Below, in pieces: positions 1 to 7,420 of a stretch of 10,280 nt of DNA (positions within the stretch are counted from its first letter, which is position 1; each line of letters starts with the position of its first letter). The notes below the pieces were generated by a model. It made no database searches and was not told the DNA's origin. It saw only the letters and a list, made by a program, of their open reading frames with translations. A program made the position numbers and the translations under genes. The stretch is from Thermoanaerobacterium thermosulfurigenes (GTDB lineage Bacteria; Bacillota; Thermoanaerobacteria; Thermoanaerobacterales; Thermoanaerobacteraceae), in the NCBI RefSeq assembly GCF_051201035.1, contig NZ_JBPODR010000043.1:1-10280 (forward strand), given 5' to 3'.

Positions 1-7
1 TGTATCG

Positions 8-13
8 CTCCTT
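8..13 (-). promoter_or_regulatory. Ribosome binding site of a gene starting left of the window
   Basis: The minus strand reads AGAAGGAG followed by CGATACA up to the window edge. This is a strong Shine-Dalgarno sequence with at least 7 bases of spacing, so a start codon is expected within a few bases outside the window. The gene itself cannot be seen. Confidence 0.45.
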
Positions 14-37
14 CTATTTCTTTTTGTTTATATTTCT

Positions 38-46
38 ATTTTACCA
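38..46 (-). promoter_or_regulatory. Possible extended -10 promoter for the off-window left gene
   Basis: The minus strand reads TGG-TAAAAT, an extended -10 element with 5 of 6 matches in the hexamer, about 25 bases upstream of the AAGGAG site. No good -35 box lies 16-18 bases further upstream, so the call rests on the extended -10 and its position only. Confidence 0.3.
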
Positions 47-409
47 TATTTTTAGTTTGCCATGGATGAAAAAATACTTTTGACACCTTAATCAATTATT
101 TTTAAAAATTGTTTACTTTATCTCTTTTTTGATGCAATTACCCCATCCTTTTTATAGCGTAATATTTACGCAATAAGCAGTCTTAGACTGGTTTTCATAA
201 GACAGGCACTGATCAAGCAACACAAAACCGCCTTTTAGCAAAATCTTCAATTCGAACGGTAATAGATGTGTCACCCATAAGCTTCGTACACTGCCGGCAA
301 CAAAGACTTCTACATGCCTTAAATGTACAAAAATGATAATACTTAAAAATATCTAGCTAGTCTTAGAATAAAAAGAAATAATAAAGATAAAATAACTAAT
401 ATTCTACTA

Positions 410-1375
410 CTAATTCATACTTTTTAGTTTAAAGCAATTAATAAATAAACTTAATAATTCATTTGAACTCTTTATTGGAATGTTCTCATCGCTCTCTTTA
501 AGCAAATATGTATTAGCAATTTCAATACTTACTTCAAAACATGATGTTGCTATATCTTTAATTGGATCACATAAAGAAAGGAATAAATCAAGAAACGCCA
601 GTAGCTCCTTCTGTCCCCAATCAGTATTAATATCATATCTCTCAGTTGTTGTTATTCCGTGCACCAACGTATTTCTCATATCAAGAAATAAATCTAATGC
701 CATTTTTACCTCAGGATCAATATCAAAAGCCTCTTGCATTGCAGAGAATAATCCTCCTAATGTTTTCTTTTCCCACCCTTTGAAAAAATCATTAAATGTT
801 TTATACTTTTTCTTTTGCTTTTCTGATACAGCAAAAACAAACGAATTTGAAAATAGAAATTCAATTTCATGGCATTGTGTCAAAGCTAACCCCATGGCAG
901 TATATAACTGTTTACTAATATCAATCCTTGGCTCATTGTCATAATTGTCATACTGAGGCAAGTCCTTATTCCTTTCATAAATAGCTCTTGCACCAATGCT
1001 GTAAGTATACCATTCGCCAGTAGGTTTCTTTGCATAAACGATATCTCGTAGTAGTATTTGCTCTTCATTATCTATAACTCTAAACTGTGCTCCCAGTTCT
1101 TCCAATAACCATTTATCAGCATACCACGGCCACTCATGCAAGTCAGGATTATTAGCCTGTTGTGGTGCATGTATCTTTGACCAATCTCTAAATTTCTTAT
1201 CCGCTTTCTCTTCAAATATATCAGGTATATCCATTACACGGATAGCTGTAGCATCTGAAATATCAAATCCGTTCATATTTGCCTCAACGGATCTTGCACT
1301 ACGGCTATTTTTAGCTACAACAAAACAATCTTCATAACCATCCGATTCAACCCAGTATAACTTCCATTTCGCCAT
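410..1375 (-). CDS. Putative HEPN-motif protein, possible RNase effector
   Basis: I do not recognise a named family for this 321-residue protein. Residues 1-60 form a small alpha/beta-looking domain (WKLYWVE, DCFVVAKNSRSA). Residues 155-300 are mostly helical and contain RNTLVH at 234-239, which fits the Rx4-6H signature of HEPN RNases, with Asn after the Arg as is common. HEPN proteins include toxins and defence RNases that cleave tRNA or mRNA, so an RNA-cutting role is an inference from one motif in a helical context. There is no signal peptide or membrane segment, so it is probably cytosolic. Start: an ATG five codons upstream (1390) overlaps the GGAGGTG site, while the ATG at 1375 has ideal 8-base spacing. 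It is last in the same-strand series of three, 130 bp after the cyclase-like gene. No clear promoter lies in that gap, so co-transcription is possible. Confidence 0.62.
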   Translation of the reverse strand: MAKWKLYWVESDGYEDCFVVAKNSRSARSVEANMNGFDISDATAIRVMDIPDIFEEKADKKFRDWSKIHAPQQANNPDLHEWPWYADKWLLEELGAQFRVIDNEEQILLRDIVYAKKPTGEWYTYSIGARAIYERNKDLPQYDNYDNEPRIDISKQLYTAMGLALTQCHEIEFLFSNSFVFAVSEKQKKKYKTFNDFFKGWEKKTLGGLFSAMQEAFDIDPEVKMALDLFLDMRNTLVHGITTTERYDINTDWGQKELLAFLDLFLSLCDPIKDIATSCFEVSIEIANTYLLKESDENIPIKSSNELLSLFINCFKLKSMN

Positions 1376-1381
1376 ATCAAA

Positions 1382-1388
1382 CACCTCC
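1382..1388 (-). promoter_or_regulatory. Ribosome binding site that sets the start of the HEPN-motif gene
   Basis: GGAGGTG on the minus strand lies 6-8 bases before the ATG at 1375. The upstream in-frame ATG at 1390 overlaps this site and has none of its own, so it is unlikely to be the start. Confidence 0.75.
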
Positions 1389-1505
1389 ATTTATTATTAG
1401 AATGCTATTTAAGAAATTTACACAATGCTTAAATTTTGGGCTACTTTATAGCTTTCATTCACAATACCACAAGACTATAAACTACTCATACTTTATTATC
1501 CAAGA

Positions 1506-2159
1506 TTAAATAGCTTTTTCTTTTAACTTTCTATCTATCATGGCTATCATCCAATTAATCTTTTGCTGTGCTCTTAAATCCGAAGTTTTCATTTGTTCTA
1601 GTTTACAGCGGCAAAGCTCTAATGTTGGCTGATTTGTGTAATAAAAACAATCCAGCATAAGAAAAGAATCGTTATCCGGAACAAATACTTCTCGCAGTGT
1701 TGATTGGGAAAATGGACTGCAAGACCGAATAGCACTTTCAAAATCTGAAAACTCCATAACAATTCTAGGATATACAGCAATTTTATTTTCAAGCTCATAC
1801 GCTTTGACTAAACCAGGGCCATATACTATCTCGTTGTCGTGATAGATTTTACCTACTGCAATACCACCTCGAAGTAACAGATTGTACTGAGATAATATGA
1901 CTTGCGTAAACACGGAAAGAAGCTTTGTGATTTTGTTCATGGCGCCACTCTCTTTCAGTCTGATGGATAAAACCAGACTGTCGGAAATAGAAGTCATCAT
2001 AACACCTTTGATTTTTAACATCTTTACTACATAATCTTGTCGTAAAAGATAAGGAAGTTTTAATATTGCACCTATATCCTCACATTTAAACTCATCATTC
2101 ACAAGATTTTTGAAACCCAAAATATCAATAAATGCTATTATTCTTTCTTCATACCTCAT
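1506..2159 (-). CDS. Class III nucleotide-cyclase-like protein
   Basis: This 217-residue protein looks like a single catalytic domain of the adenylate/guanylate cyclase (class III) fold. Residues 8-16 (AFIDILGFK) match the first strand with metal-binding Asp12. SISDSL at 57-62 supplies the second Asp (D60), 48 residues on, close to the usual spacing. RGGIAVG (97-103) and YGPGLVKAYELE (113-124) align with the later cyclase strand-helix, followed by a YPRIVM stretch. The Asn and Arg that stabilise the transition state in classical cyclases are not seen at the aligned places (Lys119, Leu123/Glu124). Activity, or the base used, may therefore differ. In bacteria such stand-alone domains include the Pycsar pyrimidine cyclases; membership there is only a guess. 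It sits 92 bp after the STAND gene on the same strand. The start was placed at the ATG with GGAGG 5 bases upstream rather than 17 codons earlier. Confidence 0.7.
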   Translation of the reverse strand: MRYEERIIAFIDILGFKNLVNDEFKCEDIGAILKLPYLLRQDYVVKMLKIKGVMMTSISDSLVLSIRLKESGAMNKITKLLSVFTQVILSQYNLLLRGGIAVGKIYHDNEIVYGPGLVKAYELENKIAVYPRIVMEFSDFESAIRSCSPFSQSTLREVFVPDNDSFLMLDCFYYTNQPTLELCRCKLEQMKTSDLRAQQKINWMIAMIDRKLKEKAI

Positions 2160-2162
2160 GCT

Positions 2163-2169
2163 AACCTCC
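2163..2169 (-). promoter_or_regulatory. Ribosome binding site that sets the start of the cyclase-like gene
   Basis: GGAGGTT on the minus strand lies directly before the ATG at 2159, with 5 bases between GGAGG and the start. The next in-frame ATG upstream (2171) has only a GGGGG run 14 bases away. The conserved FIDILGF strand begins 9 residues after the chosen start, as expected for this fold. Confidence 0.75.
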
Positions 2170-2224
2170 ATTTTATTTGCTACTACCCCCTTTGCAACAT
2201 ACAGCAACACTCTACATAGCTCGA

Positions 2225-2237
2225 ACGCTGGAAGCGT
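2225..2237. repeat. Small perfect hairpin between STAND and cyclase-like genes
   Basis: ACGCT-GGA-AGCGT forms a 5-bp stem with a 3-base loop in the 92-bp gap. No T run follows on either strand, so it is not a typical terminator. It could be an RNA processing or stability element in a shared transcript, or chance. Confidence 0.35.
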
Positions 2238-2251
2238 ATACCTCTCATATA

Positions 2252-5200
2252 TTATTTCTCAATGATAAAGCAGCGAGTCTCCGGATTATCTGGATAAGGA
2301 TCCAGGCGAATATCATATTTGGCAGCTACCGTCTTTTCTACCGTTGCCAATACATCATGATAAAAGTCCCATAGAAAATCACATACTCCTAAAGATTCCA
2401 AAATCTCCAGAAATTCCTTATCTTCGCTATGTTTTGCTAGATCAAGCTCATATTCTTCCTGATTTGTGTCAGAACCTTTCTGCAATACAAAATGGCTTAA
2501 ACGAAGCAAAGCAGAGTGATTTTTATTGCTTTCACCATCATCCGTATAACTCATATAAAATTCCAATTTCAACAAGTCCTTATCTATAAAATTCAACATC
2601 GACATCTGTAATCCACTACTACAAGCTCCCGAAATTTCCGGAAGAAGAGTATCCTGTGGAATTTTAAAATATAAAATGAGCTCGAAAAATCTCAGAGTGG
2701 AAGAACATACTGTATAGCGATTGCTCGTATCAATGGCAGATAAATATTCTTGTAAAATCGGAATTAAATAATATTGATTGAAAGTTCGAAGATCCATCTC
2801 TGAGCATAATAGCCAAATATCATGTTCATAATTGGAAAAGCAACCGTCTAGATCCAAAAAACTATCGTAAGAAGCTATTCTATCCTTTTCATTGTAGCGG
2901 AGAAATTTTTGCAATGACAAATAAACCTGAAAGACAAGCGTACGAAATTCGTACCATTTTCCCCTCTGCACCAAGAAAGGAAAAGATAAAAGTTTGAGTA
3001 AATCAATCTGCTTTGTTTCTATTTTGTTTTTAAAAGCCGGATGATTTCCGATATCCTGTTCAGAAAAAATATTCTGACCATTTACCATCATGTCATAAGC
3101 AAATTCGCAAAACATTTCAACCAAAGAAGTGATATCAGCGCTTGAAGTTGTGTTACTGTATTCTTTGACAAGAAAAATTGTCAATTGCTCATAAAAAGAA
3201 GCACTATAAAGTGGAAAGTTTTTACTTTCATCATAAAAAGCTAATAAAAGTGACAGTCTGTTCCAATTACTAAAAAACGGCCAAATATACCATAGTTTTT
3301 TGTTCTTAAATAAATTAATCAGTTCTGATGCTTCTCTTGTATTTTGCATATTTATTTTTATAAAGCAGATAATTGTTTCGTCAGACAATTCCTCCGATAA
3401 TCCTAAGAGTGCATCCCGTTCTGCCTTTATAAGTTCATTTGTTTTCTTCTCTATTTCTTCCTCATTTTTTATTCGTTCCGCTCTTATTTTTTCCTCCTTT
3501 AATTGCTTTTTATTGTCCTCATCCGGATCGTAAAAATAGCCTGCAATCATTCTCAGTTCTTGCCAAAATTTTATACTATTGCGTAGCTTATAGCATTCCA
3601 ATACTTCAGGATAGACCATATCAATAATGAAATCGACACGTTCATCTTCTCCATCTGAAGCAAAAAATTCAACATCGTCAAGAAGTACACATTTTATATT
3701 ATTCTTAATAGTTTTATAGTTTGTTTTCTTGAAATCAGCATATTCTTCAGGAAAAACTTTTTGAAATTCATTAATTAGCAATAGGTGTTCAGCAAATCTA
3801 GAGCGCTGATAATAATCACTTATTAATGAACTACCGCCAAAATCAATCTTTAATGGCATTACCGCATTAATTAAATAGGGAAATTCAACCATATCATCAT
3901 AGGAAAACGGGTTATCCTCTTCATGAAGAATCGTACATAAAAATTTAACTTTATCTATAATGAACGCATCCATCTGATTATTCTCATTAATTCCAAAACT
4001 AAACAAAACATCATTTAGTTTTCTTACAATACAATTCTCAGGCTCAACATAAACCGAAGGTTTATGTTCATAGGTATCTCTTTCTGCATAGGAATATCTC
4101 AAAGTATCAAACTCGGAAATAATTCTATTTCTTAGAAGTATTTCAATGTTTTTTGGCAAAAGTATTTTTTCTTTATCAAAAGAATCTTCTTCCAAACCGT
4201 CATCGATATAACGCTTTGATTTTGTAGTTTTAAACATAAAAAGAAGCTGATTAATGAATGGACATCCTTCAATAAGTATTTTTCCATATTGGTTAAGATT
4301 TTCTGCCAGATACCGGTATAAAAAATCCTTGATAGATGGATTCTGAAACATTACCAAAATCGCTGGCGTTGTTTTATTCTCATAAGTCTTAATCATTGTT
4401 TTCTCCAGTTGGGATATAATAGCTTCAAACTCTTGTTCCTGAATCGGAATATAATTTTGCCTGTAAACCTCCATGCAAGAGTAGAAAGATTCCTTTAAAT
4501 CGCTAAGCCTAATTGGTTGAGAAGACAAGAGCAAGATGAGTGCAGTAAGCCGGGCTTCATAGGTCTGTTTCATAAAGATAGCTTTCCAAAATTCAAAGGG
4601 TTCATTTAGATAATCTAGAAATCTATTGTAAAACTCGCTAGGATTGCTATCTTCCATTAGAATCGAACCCTGGTTAAGAAAATTTTCAATGATTCGGGGA
4701 TTGTAATTTTTGTGGCAAATGATTTGTTCATACCCATCAGCAATGGCCTTCACATAATCCCATTCAAGCTTTTTTGAAAAATATAGATGGTTGAACAGAA
4801 TTTTCACCTTGATCAAATCTGAGTAATCTTCCATCTTGATAAAGCATTTCCCAATATTAAATGTGGTCTTAAGCTGTTCATTATGATACACGGCCAATCC
4901 TTGCTGCAGTACATATTCTCGTGATGTCAAAATTAAAATTTTATTACATGATTTAGAAATTCTTTGAATAAGCTTCAATAAATATTTTTCCTCATTGTTG
5001 GGATGTTTCTCATCTTTAAAAACATCTCCCCAAAAATCATCAAAATAGAATATTTGCTTTTCATTTTCTTTGTACATGCTAAGTGCTGAACCTACTGTAT
5101 TGGCATAAATAAAATCTTTATATCCCATTTGCTGCAAAAAATATGCAACTAAACATCGGGCTAAAGTTGTTTTTCCTATACCAGGCTCTCCTGAAATTAT

Positions 5201-5797
5201 TATATACCTGTTTTTCTCTAAAATATCCAGCGCTCGTTCAAAACTTTGATTTTGAACATACACTCGTACCGTTTCCTGTATTTCCTCCAACTCAAACTTT
5301 GATTCTGTCAATATCCCCCTGTGAACAATCTCTTCAATTAACGTAGTTAAAACATTAGTACTATTAAGCCACAATTTATGATGGAATCGTTCTACATTTT
5401 TATACTGCTCCTGTTCAAGTAGCTTGTTTAAGGCTATCCTATCTATAATATCATCCCGCGTCTTTATTAGCCCATCAAATAACTCAAATATTTTTTCCTT
5501 ATTTTCAAGGCTAAGTGTTTGAGAAGTTACAAGAATATAACGTGTAGGATTTAGAATCTTTGCTTTTTGCTTTTCTTGATTTTTTAGAACAGAGTATAGT
5601 TGATTAAAATTTTCTTTATAGCATTTTACCTGAACAATAATTTTAGTAGTTCCTTCACAATGACAAAGATCAATCCCTCCATCTCTGCCTTGAGCAGAAA
5701 TTTCAAATTGAACCTTTTCCCTAATTTCTAAAACATCTCTGACAAATTCCTCAAATTCACGTGGAGAAAAACAACTATGGAAATCATAATTAGGCAT
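2252..5797 (-). CDS. Mrr-like nuclease fused to STAND NTPase (Avs-like, nSTAND3-type)
   Basis: This intact 1181-residue protein begins with a PD-(D/E)xK nuclease of the Mrr type: FEEFV helix at 15-19, GRDGGIDL with catalytic Asp43, and VQVKC with Gln56/Lys58. A linker (about 105-170) leads to a P-loop NTPase with Walker A GEPGIGKTT (203-211), Walker B IFYFDDFWG (249-257) and a TSR sensor (291-293). The FDDF-type Walker B is, as I recall it, typical of the nSTAND3 family. The rest (about 300-1181) is largely helical, with a charged coiled coil near 759-794, and probably senses a target. In Avs proteins, binding of a phage protein to the C-terminal part causes oligomerisation and activates the N-terminal nuclease; that is inferred here from architecture. 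The start has AGAAGG 8 bases upstream. No clear promoter is seen. It is first of three same-strand genes, and the predicted protein is cytosolic. Confidence 0.88.
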   Translation of the reverse strand: MPNYDFHSCFSPREFEEFVRDVLEIREKVQFEISAQGRDGGIDLCHCEGTTKIIVQVKCYKENFNQLYSVLKNQEKQKAKILNPTRYILVTSQTLSLENKEKIFELFDGLIKTRDDIIDRIALNKLLEQEQYKNVERFHHKLWLNSTNVLTTLIEEIVHRGILTESKFELEEIQETVRVYVQNQSFERALDILEKNRYIIISGEPGIGKTTLARCLVAYFLQQMGYKDFIYANTVGSALSMYKENEKQIFYFDDFWGDVFKDEKHPNNEEKYLLKLIQRISKSCNKILILTSREYVLQQGLAVYHNEQLKTTFNIGKCFIKMEDYSDLIKVKILFNHLYFSKKLEWDYVKAIADGYEQIICHKNYNPRIIENFLNQGSILMEDSNPSEFYNRFLDYLNEPFEFWKAIFMKQTYEARLTALILLLSSQPIRLSDLKESFYSCMEVYRQNYIPIQEQEFEAIISQLEKTMIKTYENKTTPAILVMFQNPSIKDFLYRYLAENLNQYGKILIEGCPFINQLLFMFKTTKSKRYIDDGLEEDSFDKEKILLPKNIEILLRNRIISEFDTLRYSYAERDTYEHKPSVYVEPENCIVRKLNDVLFSFGINENNQMDAFIIDKVKFLCTILHEEDNPFSYDDMVEFPYLINAVMPLKIDFGGSSLISDYYQRSRFAEHLLLINEFQKVFPEEYADFKKTNYKTIKNNIKCVLLDDVEFFASDGEDERVDFIIDMVYPEVLECYKLRNSIKFWQELRMIAGYFYDPDEDNKKQLKEEKIRAERIKNEEEIEKKTNELIKAERDALLGLSEELSDETIICFIKINMQNTREASELINLFKNKKLWYIWPFFSNWNRLSLLLAFYDESKNFPLYSASFYEQLTIFLVKEYSNTTSSADITSLVEMFCEFAYDMMVNGQNIFSEQDIGNHPAFKNKIETKQIDLLKLLSFPFLVQRGKWYEFRTLVFQVYLSLQKFLRYNEKDRIASYDSFLDLDGCFSNYEHDIWLLCSEMDLRTFNQYYLIPILQEYLSAIDTSNRYTVCSSTLRFFELILYFKIPQDTLLPEISGACSSGLQMSMLNFIDKDLLKLEFYMSYTDDGESNKNHSALLRLSHFVLQKGSDTNQEEYELDLAKHSEDKEFLEILESLGVCDFLWDFYHDVLATVEKTVAAKYDIRLDPYPDNPETRCFIIEK

Positions 5798-5942
5798 TTA
5801 TTCACCTTCTCACAAAATATATAGGCTAAAATCCTTACATAATTATTTTTTATTCTCCATCCCAAGCTCTAACTCCTTCAAATATTTATTTCAATTCAAT
5901 AAATAATTTTTGTTGGATTTAACCAAATAAAATATTATAACT
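5798..5942. other. Junction between defence-like block and truncated Rsm22 gene
   Basis: This 145-bp AT-rich gap lies upstream of the minus-strand STAND gene and the broken plus-strand Rsm22 reading frame. A stop codon (TAA, 5928-5930) in the Rsm22 frame shows that the missing half is not simply encoded here. A 7-bp stem, ATTTATT/AATAAAT, lies at 5884-5904. I see no transposase, tRNA or clear target-site duplication. The boundary of an insertion or deletion is inferred. Confidence 0.45.
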
Positions 5943-6452
5943 ATGATTCCAATGCAAAAAGTCTTTTTTCTTAATTTAAATGAAATCTCACAGCACGATG
6001 CACTTAAAAAACTGTGGGAAGCTGCTAACAATATGCTCATAATAATAGAACCCGGAACAAAATCGGGCTTTTCACAAATTAAAAAATTAAGGGATATTTT
6101 GATATCCCGCGGTGGTTATATAATCGCCCCGTGTCCACACGCTAATGAATGTCCAATAAATGATAATGACTGGTGCCACTTTTCGTCTCGTGTACAGAGG
6201 ACAAGCATACACCGAAAAGTCAAAAACGGCCAACTTTCATACGAAGATGAAAAATTCTCGTACATATGTGTATCAAAAAAACATTGCAATATGATAAAAA
6301 GCAGAATCATAAGACATCCGCAGATAAGAAAAGGCCACATAATATTAGATTTGTGCACAAATGATGGCATCAAGAAAGTCACAGTCAAAAAAAACGATGG
6401 AGATATTTATAAGAAATCCAGAAATTCGAAATGGGGTTCTGTTTTTGAGTGA
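5943..6452 (+). pseudogene. 5'-truncated Rsm22/METTL17-family protein gene
   Basis: The 169 codons match the C-terminal half of Rsm22-family proteins, predicted SAM-dependent methyltransferases linked to small-subunit ribosome assembly. Visible hallmarks are IIIEPGTKSGF (33-43), APCPH-x3-C-P (62-71), DWCHF (76-80), YEDEKFSY (100-107) and a terminal WG near 164. Cysteines 64, 70, 78 and 138 follow the spacing of the Fe-S ligands reported for Rsm22/METTL17. The roughly 100-150 residue N-terminal part with the glycine-rich SAM-binding loop is absent. An in-frame stop lies 12 bases before the first ATG, and no ribosome binding site is seen. It is therefore most likely a remnant. Its C-terminus looks intact and uninterrupted, suggesting a recent break or some retained use. 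It converges on the DUF1848 gene with only 7 bases between the two stops and no terminator hairpin. Confidence 0.82.
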
Positions 6453-6459
6453 AATATGA

Positions 6460-7359
6460 TCAAATGCACTTTTCTTTTATAATGTCTTTATCATCTATTT
6501 TGCTGCACAATAGTGGTGCATTGACATCATAGCTTTTGGTATTGGCATTTACTATACTTTTACTGTAATTTGCATAGCAATAGATGCACCCATGCATACA
6601 CATATTATAAGCGCCGATGTCAATGCTATATGCACAACCACATGCTTTCCTTTGATTTTTGTCTTTTGTCTCTTTGATTTTGCGGCCGGAAATTTCCTCA
6701 ATCAAATGGGGATCGATGCATCTGCCATGCTCTATTCCAAATTGAGATAAATCTATGTCTTCTGCGCATGTCTCAATTTTTAAGGAATACGCCTTAGAAA
6801 TTTCTCCAAGCCTCCTGCCTATCCTTATTTTATCTTCATCGCTAATGTCAAAAGCGCCTATATTCTTAAGGCCTTTCTTTACTTTAGGATAAAAATCCAC
6901 AAAGCTTATGATACATTTTGATGTATAACCTTGAAGCTTCGATGCCAATACTTCAAAATATTTATAGTGATATTCCTCGCTAATAGCTTTGGTTATAATG
7001 ATAGGGTCATACCTCCAGATGACCCTATTGAGTCCTATTTTATCTGACAATCTCCTAAATGTATCAATTATTTCTGATTTCTTTGGGACATTTTTCTCAA
7101 TCTTGTTGTCATAAGGATTCAATGTAAACTGAAAATAGTATGGATAGCTATCAATAATATTAAGATTATTGATCATATTTGCAGGATTTTTACTCCAAAA
7201 CACAAAACAATCTACTGCATCAAGAGACAAAGACACCTTGCTTACTTGATGATAATTAAATGGGTTTCTGACTAAAACATAACCTTCTTTGATCCTATTA
7301 TAAAACCAATCGCTGTAAAATGCAGGTATGTCTGTCCTTCTACTGACACTTATTATCAT
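6460..7359 (-). CDS. DUF1848 family radical-SAM-like protein
   Basis: This full-length 299-residue protein has the typical DUF1848 start ISVSRRTDIPAFYSDWF (3-19), then LVRNPFNYHQVS (29-40), FVFWSKNP (52-59) and a conserved RYDPI (116-120). Near the C-terminus, CMHGCIYCYAN (254-264) provides a CX3CX2C motif like the radical SAM Fe-S site, placed unusually at the C-terminal end as in the whole family. CGC lies at 240-242. The substrate and reaction of the family are not known to me; an Fe-S enzyme in the cytosol is the reasonable reading. AAGG lies 7 bases before the ATG. It follows the HesB-like gene by 61 bp on the same strand, with no terminator-like hairpin between, so it may be the last gene of the ars transcript. 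Whether it has any arsenic role is open. Confidence 0.9.
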   Translation of the reverse strand: MIISVSRRTDIPAFYSDWFYNRIKEGYVLVRNPFNYHQVSKVSLSLDAVDCFVFWSKNPANMINNLNIIDSYPYYFQFTLNPYDNKIEKNVPKKSEIIDTFRRLSDKIGLNRVIWRYDPIIITKAISEEYHYKYFEVLASKLQGYTSKCIISFVDFYPKVKKGLKNIGAFDISDEDKIRIGRRLGEISKAYSLKIETCAEDIDLSQFGIEHGRCIDPHLIEEISGRKIKETKDKNQRKACGCAYSIDIGAYNMCMHGCIYCYANYSKSIVNANTKSYDVNAPLLCSKIDDKDIIKEKCI

Positions 7360-7420
7360 ACATTGACCTTCCTTTTTATAAAGACCACTGTGATATATGG
7401 ATGACTAATATCCGCCAAGA

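Larger units (their letters stand above)
1..409. other. Intergenic stretch with no convincing gene; possibly degenerate sequence
   Basis: No intact gene is visible. The first ~110 bases look like the control region of a gene that starts just left of the window on the minus strand. Bases 140-340 are richer in G+C than their surroundings. Read on the minus strand, about 60 codons stay open (roughly 348 down to 155) without a start codon or ribosome binding site. An overlapping minus frame holds several Cys codons and an Arg-Arg-Phe-Cys stretch that faintly recalls the zinc-finger end of ISL3-type transposases, but I do not recognise it. Two perfect hairpins occur: GCGTAA/TTACGC at 157-171 and CAGTCT-T-AGACTG at 178-190. 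Neither is followed by a T run, so they are not ordinary terminators. I see no terminator after the gene ending at 410. Confidence 0.4.

Noticed and set aside
80..108. Plus-strand TTGACA-17-TAAAAA promoter-like sequence
   Set aside because: The -35 box is perfect, but the -10 is poor and no plus-strand gene or recognisable RNA follows before the antisense of the HEPN-motif gene.
157..190. Two hairpins that might form a terminator or small RNA
   Set aside because: Neither is followed by a T run on either strand, and the sequence between and after them shows no further structure I can support.
480..944. Plus-strand open frame of 154 codons
   Set aside because: It runs antisense inside the HEPN-motif gene, has no ribosome binding site and its product shows no recognisable motif.
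5728..5865. 45-codon minus-strand frame with TTG start and AAGGAG 7 bases upstream, overlapping the start of the STAND gene
   Set aside because: The spacing is good and a coupled leader peptide is conceivable, but the start is a rare codon, the product resembles nothing, and it runs out of frame through conserved nuclease codons.
6440..6500. Bidirectional terminator between the converging Rsm22 remnant and DUF1848 gene
   Set aside because: Only 7 bases separate the stops and I find no stem longer than a few bases with a T run.
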